A DNA stretch of 6,684 bases, from positions 1 to 6,684 of the forward strand of contig JAUYBK010000217.1 in assembly GCA_030693105.1 (NCBI GenBank), written 5' to 3'. The position numbers were made by a program, and so were the translations under genes. The DNA is from Methanobacteriaceae archaeon (lineage in GTDB: Archaea; Methanobacteriota; Methanobacteria; Methanobacteriales; Methanobacteriaceae). Below the pieces are notes generated by a model. It was not told where the DNA came from and searched no databases. It saw only the letters and a list, made by a program, of their open reading frames with translations. Every line of letters starts with the position of its first letter. Position 1 is the stretch's first letter. Of this stretch, positions 1-5,270 are shown in pieces.

Positions 1-814
1 TTCCACCAATCCAGAGATCAGAAGAAAATGGATGAACGACTCAACTCCTTCTGAATCCATCAAAGGTCTAAAAATGTTCTGCGAAAATATTGAACTTTAT
101 GCATCATCAGTCATAATTCCCGGTGTAAATGATGGAGAACATTTATATGAAACCTGTGCAAATTTAGAAGATTGGGGTGCAAAATCTCTCATATTAAGAA
201 GATTTGCTAATTTTAAACGTCAGGGATTAATATATAATAAAAAACCTTTAATCAAAGGGATTGAACCCATTTCATATGAAGAATTTCAGTTACTAATTCA
301 GGAAATAGCAAAAGAATTTTCTTTTACTGTAACTGGTTATCCCTTTTACGACCCCCAAAATGAAAGTCCGTTTACCATCTCCAAAAAAGAAAATAGAGAT
401 TTTTTAGCAAATCTAAATAATATTGAAGCAGAAGCCACCATAATAACCAGTAAATTAGCTGTTCCTTTCTTAAAAAAAATATTCAAAAAAGTTGATGCAT
501 CTAACCAGATCAATATAGTCAATGTAGATAAAGAAATCGCAGATCTAATAGTAGATGAAGATTTAGAAACCATTGATCTCCGTGAAGTTAAAGGAAACGT
601 TATTATTCCCAGCGGTGCACTGGTTCATGATAAGCAGGCCGCCAGGATATTAAGCAAAGATGGTAAGTCTCGAAAAATAGTTCGGGGCCCATATATTTTA
701 ACATATCCCTCTCGAGAGGAATCACATGTTACTACCAAAGAAGAGTTAATTAAATTTGAATTAAATGCATTTAATGAATTAATCGGCACTATAAATTCTT
801 TTAAAAATATTTAA
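1..814 (+). CDS. mmp10: Methanogenesis marker protein 10 (Mmp10), radical SAM methyltransferase for McrA arginine; 5'-truncated by window edge
   Basis: Mmp10 is the B12-dependent radical SAM enzyme that C-methylates the conserved active-site-region arginine of the methyl-coenzyme M reductase alpha subunit (family knowledge). The reading frame is open to the left edge (first full codon at base 2, reading STNPEIRRKW before the first internal ATG at 32), so the gene starts upstream and about 270 C-terminal residues are visible of a family length near 410. The CxxxCxxC cluster motif would lie outside the window. Visible are the end of the radical SAM barrel (VIIPGVNDGE, about residues 38-47 of the fragment; then LRRFANFKRQGL) and a C-terminal region with TGYPFYDP and ATIITSK segments that I associate with Mmp10. 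Assignment is by remembered family sequence pattern, not a search; another methanogen radical SAM marker protein is the main alternative. The gene is visibly more AT-rich than the thermosome and hisD genes. It is convergent with the thermosome gene. Confidence 0.8.
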   Translation, partial: STNPEIRRKWMNDSTPSESIKGLKMFCENIELYASSVIIPGVNDGEHLYETCANLEDWGAKSLILRRFANFKRQGLIYNKKPLIKGIEPISYEEFQLLIQEIAKEFSFTVTGYPFYDPQNESPFTISKKENRDFLANLNNIEAEATIITSKLAVPFLKKIFKKVDASNQINIVNVDKEIADLIVDEDLETIDLREVKGNVIIPSGALVHDKQAARILSKDGKSRKIVRGPYILTYPSREESHVTTKEELIKFELNAFNELIGTINSFKNI

Positions 815-827
815 ACCGTGATCTTTA

Positions 828-850
828 AGAAAAAAAGAAAAAAAAGAAGG
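828..850 (-). terminator. U-rich terminator of the thermosome gene
   Basis: Read on the minus strand, the thermosome stop codon (854-856) is followed within a few bases by a pyrimidine tract containing T8 and T7 runs separated by a single C, then CTT. Archaeal RNA polymerase terminates at such U-tracts without needing a hairpin. On the plus strand the same bases are an A-rich stretch just after the mmp10 stop, so they would not terminate mmp10 transcripts. Confidence 0.7.
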
Positions 851-853
851 TTT

Positions 854-2497
854 TTACATCATGGGGGGCATTCCACCCATACCGCCCATACCCGGTGGCA
901 TACCTTCCATTCCACCCATTTCTGGTTCTTTAACCCCGGCAGAGGCTATCATGTCGTCGATACGCAGGATCATCTCGGCGGCTTCGGCAGCAGACTGGAT
1001 GGCTTGTTTTTTAACCCGGTGGGGTTCTATGACGTTGGCGTTCTTCATGTTGGTGACTTCACCCTGGAACACGTCCAGTCCCATGTGGTGGTTCTTCTCG
1101 TGGGCAGCCCGCAGTTCAACCATGGAGTCGATTTGGTCCAGTCCGGCATTTTCAGCCAGGGTCTTTGGAACAACTTCCAATGCTTCGGCAAAGGCAGAAA
1201 TGGCCAGTTGTTCCCGTCCGCTGATGGTGTCCGCGTATTCACGCAGTGCCTTGGCAATGGCGATTTCAGGAGCTCCTCCACCAGCGACGACTTTACCGTC
1301 TTCTACGGTGGCAGCCACTACACCTAAGGCATCGTCTACTGCTCTTTCAACTTCTGCGGCCACGTGTTTGGTACTTCCCCGGAGAATGACGGAAACTGCT
1401 TTGGGATCGGGGCACTCTTCTATGAAAGTCAGTACTTCGTCGAAGATCTTCTTCTCGTAGACTTTACCAGCTTCTCCCAGGTCATCGGAGGTTAAATCCT
1501 CGATGTTGGTGATGGTTTTAGCTCCGGTAGCTTTTTCCAGTCGTAACATGTCAGACTTTCTAACCCTTTTCAGGGCCACGATTCCTTCCCGGGCCAGGTA
1601 GTGCTGGGCCAGGTCGTCAATTCCCTTCTGACAGAAGACCACATTGGCACCGCTGTCTAAGATTTTGTCCACCATGTCCCGGATCATCTGTTCTTCCTGG
1701 TCAATAAAGGCCTGCATCTGGGCCGGGTCGGTGAGTTTGATTTTGGCGTCGGTTTCCAGGTCTTTAACTTCCAATGGGTATTTTAAAAGGGCAATACGTG
1801 CATTTTTTACTTTTTTAGGCATGGATTGTTCGGCTCGTCCTTTGTCCAGCACTACACCACTAACGATTTCAGATTCATTGACGGTAGCTCCCTGGATTCT
1901 CTGGATGTTTATGTTATCCTTGTCCACTTCACCGTCTTCTTCCACTTGCTGCACCGCGGTAACTATGAGATCTGCTAATGGTTCACGGGCAGTTTCTGTT
2001 CCCTTACCAGTCATGGCCGTCATGGCCACTTTCAGGAGGGTGCCCCGGTCGGATGCATTCATTGATAGGGAGTCTAATACCTCAAGGGCCTTAGCAGCAG
2101 CTCTTCGGTAACCCATAACAATAGTAGTGGGGTGTATTTCCTCTTCCAGGAGGTCTTCAGCTTTTTTTAAGAGTTCGCCGGCTATGATGACGGCGGTGGT
2201 GGTTCCATCTCCTACTTCGTCTTCCTGAGTCTTGGCTACTTCCACCAGCATCTTGGCAGCCGGGTGATCGATGTCCATTTCCCGGAGGATGGTTACACCG
2301 TCGTTGGTAACTACAATGTCACCCATACCATCAACCAGCATCTTGTCCATTCCCTTGGGCCCCAGAGTAGTTCTTACGATTCCTGCCAGAGCTTTTCCTG
2401 CCGATATATTCATTCTTTGAGCGTCTCGACCTAAAAGTCGTGATGTACCTTCTGGTAATATTATAATTTGTTGGCCTTGTCCGCCTAATTGTGCCAC
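854..2497 (-). CDS. ths: Thermosome subunit (group II chaperonin)
   Basis: ATP-driven cytosolic chaperonin that forms a double-ring cage and folds proteins, and is usually induced by heat. The 547 residues match the family's usual length. Equatorial-domain nucleotide motifs are in order: GPKGMDKML (46-54), NDGVT (65-69), GDGTTT (96-101) and AGGGAPEI (405-412). The apical region with the helical lid protrusion lies around 240-280 (a helix rich in D, E and Q near 245-280). The C-terminus is the characteristic flexible Gly/Met tail (GGMEGMPPGMGGMGGMPPMM). Translation starts at GTG (2495-2497), supported by an SD-like AGGAGATGAT three bases upstream; the ATG inside that SD is out of frame. A TATA box lies at 2545-2552. 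Methanobacteria usually carry more than one subunit gene, and I cannot tell from sequence alone whether this is the alpha or beta type. Nothing suggests a defect. Confidence 0.98.
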   Translation of the reverse strand: MAQLGGQGQQIIILPEGTSRLLGRDAQRMNISAGKALAGIVRTTLGPKGMDKMLVDGMGDIVVTNDGVTILREMDIDHPAAKMLVEVAKTQEDEVGDGTTTAVIIAGELLKKAEDLLEEEIHPTTIVMGYRRAAAKALEVLDSLSMNASDRGTLLKVAMTAMTGKGTETAREPLADLIVTAVQQVEEDGEVDKDNINIQRIQGATVNESEIVSGVVLDKGRAEQSMPKKVKNARIALLKYPLEVKDLETDAKIKLTDPAQMQAFIDQEEQMIRDMVDKILDSGANVVFCQKGIDDLAQHYLAREGIVALKRVRKSDMLRLEKATGAKTITNIEDLTSDDLGEAGKVYEKKIFDEVLTFIEECPDPKAVSVILRGSTKHVAAEVERAVDDALGVVAATVEDGKVVAGGGAPEIAIAKALREYADTISGREQLAISAFAEALEVVPKTLAENAGLDQIDSMVELRAAHEKNHHMGLDVFQGEVTNMKNANVIEPHRVKKQAIQSAAEAAEMILRIDDMIASAGVKEPEMGGMEGMPPGMGGMGGMPPMM

Positions 2498-2500
2498 AAT

Positions 2501-2510
2501 ATCATCTCCT
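2501..2510 (-). promoter_or_regulatory. Ribosome binding site of the thermosome gene
   Basis: On the minus strand AGGAGATGAT sits three bases before the GTG start. It differs at one position from AGGAGGTGAT, the complement of the archaeal 16S rRNA 3' end, and it fixes the GTG as start. Confidence 0.8.
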
Positions 2511-2544
2511 TTTTCTTACAGTAATTTATCGGTGGGTTAGAGGT

Positions 2545-2552
2545 TATATAAA
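2545..2552 (-). promoter_or_regulatory. TATA box of the thermosome gene
   Basis: TTTATATA on the minus strand, preceded by GTAAACTA, which could serve as a weak BRE. Transcription would start about 25 bp downstream, near 2522-2525, giving a leader of about 25 nt that contains the SD. The position is inferred from archaeal promoter spacing. Confidence 0.75.
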
Positions 2553-2570
2553 TAGTTTACCTTTTATTAG

Positions 2571-2604
2571 TTTTTGGTGATTTTACTTTATAAATCACTA
2601 AAAA
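2571..2604. repeat. Interrupted inverted repeat upstream of the thermosome promoter
   Basis: Arms of 13 bp at 2571-2583 (TTTTTGGTGATTT) and 2592-2604 (AAATCACTAAAAA) match except at one position, around an 8-bp centre. The perfect core is GTGATTT/AAATCAC. The element lies about 19 bp upstream of the TATA box, where an archaeal activator or repressor could bind. It also overlaps the T-tract of the preceding gene's terminator, so it may instead be part of that 3' end. Confidence 0.55.
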
Positions 2605-2626
2605 ATCAATCCCGATGGAACCGGGA
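2600..2626 (-). terminator. Hairpin plus T6 terminator after the deformylase-like gene
   Basis: On the minus strand TCCCG (2622-2626) and CGGGA (2610-2614) can pair around a 7-base loop, and TTGATTTTTT follows. It begins about 17 bases after the deformylase-like stop codon and ends before the thermosome TATA box, so the two genes are probably separate transcripts. Confidence 0.55.
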
Positions 2627-2642
2627 AGGTAATAAAAACACT

Positions 2643-3197
2643 TCAATTGCTCCTATCCACCCGGTACTCAAACTCCCATAGATACTTCCCCAAAGTTTCA
2701 CACCCTTCCAGGTGTTCTATCTCGTGGGAAATACCATATGCTGCGGATCCTTCAAATTTTAAAGGACCTCTAGTCCTTTTTAAGGTTATCTGCATGGACC
2801 CGGGGTTTAAATTTACAACAACAATATCTTCCGCATCCAGTTCCACCCGAAATGGTCGTTCCACCAGCTCCCTTTCTTTTTTAGTCCCGCACTTCTCCAG
2901 CCGGAGCACACGACCCTCGGTACCTTTCAACTCCGGATTAACAAAGAGAGTAACTCTCTCCACGGTGTAGCCTTCACTTAATTCTTCGTTAAAGCGAGTT
3001 ATTTTTTCTTTGACAGCTAGAGCTTCCAGTTGGCTGGTTTTAAAACTCCAGTCACCACCGAACTTCAGGGAGAACAAAACCGGGAGAAAGGCGTCGGGTT
3101 GTATGTTCAACTCTTTAATGGCCTTCTCCTCAGCCAAGTTAAAGGTGAGTTGTTTTTTTAGTTTAAGGTACTCAGAATAATCCAAAATTATCACCAA
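2643..3197 (-). CDS. Peptide deformylase-like metalloprotein
   Basis: The protein has 184 residues from the longest start. The C-terminal half resembles the peptide deformylase fold: VTLFVNPEL (82-90) fits the strand ending in the deformylase NP signature, EKCGT (101-105) sits where bacterial enzymes have EGCLS with the metal-binding Cys, VERPFRVEL (112-120) fits the following strand, and HEIEHLEG (158-165) matches the HExDHxxG metal site. So the three metal ligands (C103, H158, H162) and the general-base Glu159 are kept. The glutamine motif GxGxAAxQ expected near 45-70 is not recognisable. Archaea start proteins with unformylated methionine, so the usual substrate should be absent and the real substrate is unknown. 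The longest start is TTG at 3195-3197 with no SD. A GGTGAT SD just inside the ORF points to TTG at 3183-3185, giving 180 residues. It follows cpgS by 57 bp on the same strand. Confidence in the gene is high; confidence in the family is moderate. Confidence 0.75.
   Translation of the reverse strand: MVIILDYSEYLKLKKQLTFNLAEEKAIKELNIQPDAFLPVLFSLKFGGDWSFKTSQLEALAVKEKITRFNEELSEGYTVERVTLFVNPELKGTEGRVLRLEKCGTKKERELVERPFRVELDAEDIVVVNLNPGSMQITLKRTRGPLKFEGSAAYGISHEIEHLEGCETLGKYLWEFEYRVDRSN
3189..3194 (-). promoter_or_regulatory. SD-like site that argues for an internal TTG start
   Basis: GGTGAT on the minus strand lies four bases before an in-frame TTG (3183-3185), fifth codon of the longest ORF. This spacing parallels the thermosome SD. 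Nothing SD-like precedes the first TTG (3195-3197). The start would therefore move 12 bases inward. Confidence 0.5.
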
Positions 3198-3229
3198 ACT
3201 AGGGTCAGATTAATAAAAGAGAAATTTAG

Positions 3230-3244
3230 GGCTTTAAAAAAGCC
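3230..3244 (-). terminator. Hairpin just after the cpgS stop, possible weak terminator
   Basis: GGCTTT and AAAGCC form a perfect 6-bp inverted repeat with a 3-base loop, about 10 bases after the cpgS stop. On the minus strand the stem contains a T6 run, but no T-tract follows the stem. It may terminate or attenuate transcription into the deformylase-like gene, or only stabilise the cpgS 3' end. Confidence 0.35.
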
Positions 3245-3254
3245 GTTGGAAGAA

Positions 3255-4628
3255 TTATTTACCCTGGAACGATTCAATAGCCCCGTCCACTACTTTAAGT
3301 AGAGCCCCGTCCAGGTCGTCGTCGCGGATGGTTAGGGGAATGTTATCGCAGTAGATCACTTCCAATCCGGCCTGGAGTGCGTCTTTAGTGGCTACGTCCA
3401 CTGCGGCGGCTTTAAGTTCGGTGAGCATCACATCGGCCTGGTCAATGTATTTTTCAATGTCCTTCTGGAGCAAGGGACGGTTAGACAGGTAGGGTGTGGT
3501 TCCCACTACTTGACAGCCGTATTCTTCCTCTAAGTATTTTATGAGGACATGTTTTATTGAATCAGGGGCGGTGGTAGCAAAGAGAACTTTCTTACCTTCC
3601 ACCGGTTCTAATGGTTTAGGGCGAAATACCGTTGGAATTACTTTTGCATCCGGATTAGTGGCCTTAATGAACTTTTCAATGGTTTCCACTTTCTTAGTAC
3701 TGGCCATTGGTTCTTCGCACATGGTGATGACCACCATGTCAGCTAAGTTTATCCGGAAGGGTCCGAAGAAGCGTTCAATGTTAATCAAAGGTTGGTTAGC
3801 GCCGACCAAGACGATATGTTTGTCGGTTTTAATGGGCGGGATGGCTGCTCCACTTCCCTCCATGATTACAAAGTCTGATTCAACTTCGTTGGCCATCTGG
3901 GCACCTCTTTTCATGTTAGTGATAAAGACTTGGCCCACCATACCTCCACCGCAACGGCGACAGCCTATGGTAAGTATCCTGCTCATTAAAGCGTCTTCCC
4001 AGTGGTCAGAGGCAGCGTGGATCCCCTTGTCCGACTGTTCCATCAAAAATTGAGGGGTAATTTCCATCTGGTCCCCGCGAACTATTTCCGGCTCTTCCGG
4101 ACCTCCTCGGCCCATAGCCACCACACAGGGGTTATAATCATGCTTATGAATTAATCGGGCAGCATAGGCAGAAACTGCAGTTTTACCTATGCGTTTACCA
4201 GTACCCAGTATTTTAAGGGATGGTTTTTCCAGGACATCGTAAATATCTAAGGGTTGGAACTGGAAATCCGGTCCTTCGTAGGGTATTCCCATCTCCAGGA
4301 CCAGTGAAGCTATTTTAAACCGTTTAGAATAGTCAACTACTGGTTCGTCGCTAAGGTCCATAACCACGTGGGGTTGGTGGTCAATTAAGCTTTGAGAAAT
4401 AAGATTGTAAGGAATTCGGTGGTGATCATCACCAAAATAAACAGGCACTCCTAAATTTTCTTCAATTGATTGCGGAGTGGCATCGCGCAGTTTTTCCGTA
4501 CCTCCAATAAAAACAGCAGCCACCACTTCGTTGTGTTCGATACTGTCCAGGGTTTCCAGAGCAGATCGAGTAACCGGCAAATAATGTTCACCATCAATTA
4601 AGCATATCATCTTCCTTAATCCGTCCAT
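3255..4628 (-). CDS. cpgS: Cyclic 2,3-diphosphoglycerate synthetase
   Basis: This enzyme uses ATP to close 2,3-bisphosphoglycerate into cyclic 2,3-diphosphoglycerate, an abundant cytosolic solute of Methanobacteriales tied to protein thermoprotection and phosphate storage (family knowledge). The 457 residues agree with the roughly 460 of the characterised Methanothermus enzyme. The N-terminal part opens with MICLIDGEHYLPVT (7-20). A central P-loop-like GTGKRIGKT (142-150) precedes GRGGPEEPE (173-181), the cysteine pair in GCRRCGGGMVG (222-232), and EGSGAAIPP (257-265), all typical of the family as I recall it. The annotated ATG (4626-4628) has only a weak GGGATC immediately upstream. The second Met (residue 7) directly precedes the conserved ICLIDGEHY block and is an alternative start. 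It lies 30 bp downstream of the UPF0058 gene with no promoter visible between, so co-transcription is likely. No defect is seen. Confidence 0.93.
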   Translation of the reverse strand: MDGLRKMICLIDGEHYLPVTRSALETLDSIEHNEVVAAVFIGGTEKLRDATPQSIEENLGVPVYFGDDHHRIPYNLISQSLIDHQPHVVMDLSDEPVVDYSKRFKIASLVLEMGIPYEGPDFQFQPLDIYDVLEKPSLKILGTGKRIGKTAVSAYAARLIHKHDYNPCVVAMGRGGPEEPEIVRGDQMEITPQFLMEQSDKGIHAASDHWEDALMSRILTIGCRRCGGGMVGQVFITNMKRGAQMANEVESDFVIMEGSGAAIPPIKTDKHIVLVGANQPLINIERFFGPFRINLADMVVITMCEEPMASTKKVETIEKFIKATNPDAKVIPTVFRPKPLEPVEGKKVLFATTAPDSIKHVLIKYLEEEYGCQVVGTTPYLSNRPLLQKDIEKYIDQADVMLTELKAAAVDVATKDALQAGLEVIYCDNIPLTIRDDDLDGALLKVVDGAIESFQGK

Positions 4629-4658
4629 GATCCCACATCCCGGTTAGAGGTTTTTTTT

Positions 4659-4994
4659 CTACATCGTTACTTTCTGGTATTTATTCTCATATTTTAATGA
4701 GCCCTCATTCTGGTAGCGGATCAGTTCTTTTCGGGATCGCTTTACCAGTTCCGACAGACCGTTGGAGATGTTTGATGAAGTTCCACCATTGTTAGTAGCC
4801 ACCACTTCGGAAATGGAAGTGGACAGGACAAAAATAGCATGTTTATGTTCGGCCTTAGTGCGATGTATGTGATGGGGACTTATATTCAAGGATAGATATT
4901 CCCTGCATTCATCATTAACCTCATATTCGTTCTCAAGATGCTTTAAAACGTATACCAGAAATTGATGTAGTTGTATGAGCTCGTCTTTGTACAT
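4659..4994 (-). CDS. UPF0058 family small protein
   Basis: A small soluble protein of 111 residues, function unknown. The opening MYKDELIQLHQFLVYVLKHLE matches what I know of the archaeal UPF0058 family, as does its length. A His-rich stretch PHHIHRTKAEHKH (40-52; His 41, 42, 44, 50, 52) could bind a metal, but that is inference. The rest looks helical, with a polar Asn/Gly/Ser linker around 68-78 and a basic C-terminal helix (KRSRKELIRYQ, 85-95). No signal peptide or membrane segment is seen. The ATG at 4992-4994 has a weak GGTAGAT just upstream and an AGGTG at a rather long spacing. A strong TATA box at 5043-5051 lies at the right distance. It is the first gene of a probable two-gene transcript with cpgS, so a link to cyclic diphosphoglycerate metabolism is possible but unproven. 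Confidence 0.85.
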   Translation of the reverse strand: MYKDELIQLHQFLVYVLKHLENEYEVNDECREYLSLNISPHHIHRTKAEHKHAIFVLSTSISEVVATNNGGTSSNISNGLSELVKRSRKELIRYQNEGSLKYENKYQKVTM

Positions 4995-5042
4995 ATCTAC
5001 CAGACACCTACTTTTTAAGTGTTTTAAAATTATTTAGGCATG

Positions 5043-5051
5043 TATATATAA
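5043..5051 (-). promoter_or_regulatory. TATA box of the UPF0058-cpgS transcript
   Basis: TTATATATA on the minus strand, preceded by AGTAAAAAG, a good purine-rich BRE. Transcription should start about 25 bp downstream, near 5021-5023, giving a leader of about 27 nt before the UPF0058 ATG. Confidence 0.75.
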
Positions 5052-5135
5052 CTTTTTACTACCCATTATTTTATAAAAAAAGTCACGCGGGGTATTGTTT
5101 TTATTAAACTAGATACTAATGACAATTCTCTCGCC

Positions 5136-5151
5136 ACTTAATACATTAAGT
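5136..5151. repeat. 16-bp perfect dyad, candidate operator
   Basis: ACTTAAT-AC-ATTAAGT has two 7-bp arms with a 2-bp centre. It lies about 85 bp upstream of the UPF0058 TATA box and about 120 bp before hisD. The symmetry suits a dimeric regulator, but the sequence is AT-rich and chance is possible. A larger imperfect pairing (GATACTAATG 5112-5121 with CATTAAGTATC 5144-5154, one bulge) overlaps it. Confidence 0.4.
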
Positions 5152-5230
5152 ATCATTGCAAATAAATGTTTGGAACTATCCCATAAACCTATTGATCCAA
5201 AAGTGATCATAATATCACCAAATTAGAATA

Positions 5231-5239
5231 ATATTAAAA
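5231..5239 (+). promoter_or_regulatory. Possible TATA box of hisD
   Basis: ATATTAAAA lies about 36 bp before the hisD ATG, so transcription would begin near 5257-5260 and the leader would just contain the SD. It is a poor match to the usual TTTATATA. TTTTATAAA at 5070-5078 is a better box but much further away. Confidence 0.35.
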
Positions 5240-5260
5240 ATTCATACATATTTCTTAAAA

Positions 5261-5266
5261 GGGTGA
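5261..5266 (+). promoter_or_regulatory. Ribosome binding site of hisD
   Basis: GGGTGA four bases before the ATG matches the GGTGA core of the archaeal SD and supports the ATG at 5271 as start. Confidence 0.7.
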
Positions 5267-5270
5267 AAAA

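Larger units (their letters stand above)
4995..5270. other. Divergent intergenic region between UPF0058-cpgS and hisD
   Basis: The 276 AT-rich bases separate two divergent transcripts. The minus-strand promoter has its TATA box at 5043-5051. On the plus strand there are two TATA-like sites: TTTTATAAA (5070-5078) and the weaker ATATTAAAA (5231-5239). Between them are a 16-bp perfect dyad (5136-5151), a shorter dyad GTGAT-N6-ATCAC (5203-5218) and an unproven 35-codon ORF (5119-5226). I see no tRNA or known riboswitch. If the upstream TATA site drives hisD, its leader would be about 170 nt. Confidence 0.6.

Noticed and set aside
818..1460. Plus-strand ORFs of 169 and 199 residues (818-1327 and 861-1460)
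   Set aside because: They lie antisense to the well-supported thermosome gene, and their His/Phe/Gly-rich or Met/Pro/Ser-rich translations mirror the chaperonin codons, including its Gly/Met tail.
1644..2111. Plus-strand ORF of 155 residues inside the thermosome gene
   Set aside because: Antisense shadow of the chaperonin; Ser/Arg/Cys-rich low-quality translation with no recognisable domain.
3541..4053. Plus-strand ORF of 170 residues inside cpgS
   Set aside because: Antisense shadow of cpgS, which has clear family motifs over the same bases.
4649..4658. T8 run between UPF0058 and cpgS as a terminator
   Set aside because: The T-run is on the plus strand; the minus-strand transcript of these genes reads A8 there, so it would not terminate them.
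5166..5186. Six-codon reading frame (MFGTIP) as a histidine leader peptide
   Set aside because: It contains no histidine codons and has no SD, and leader-peptide attenuation of this kind is not expected in archaea.
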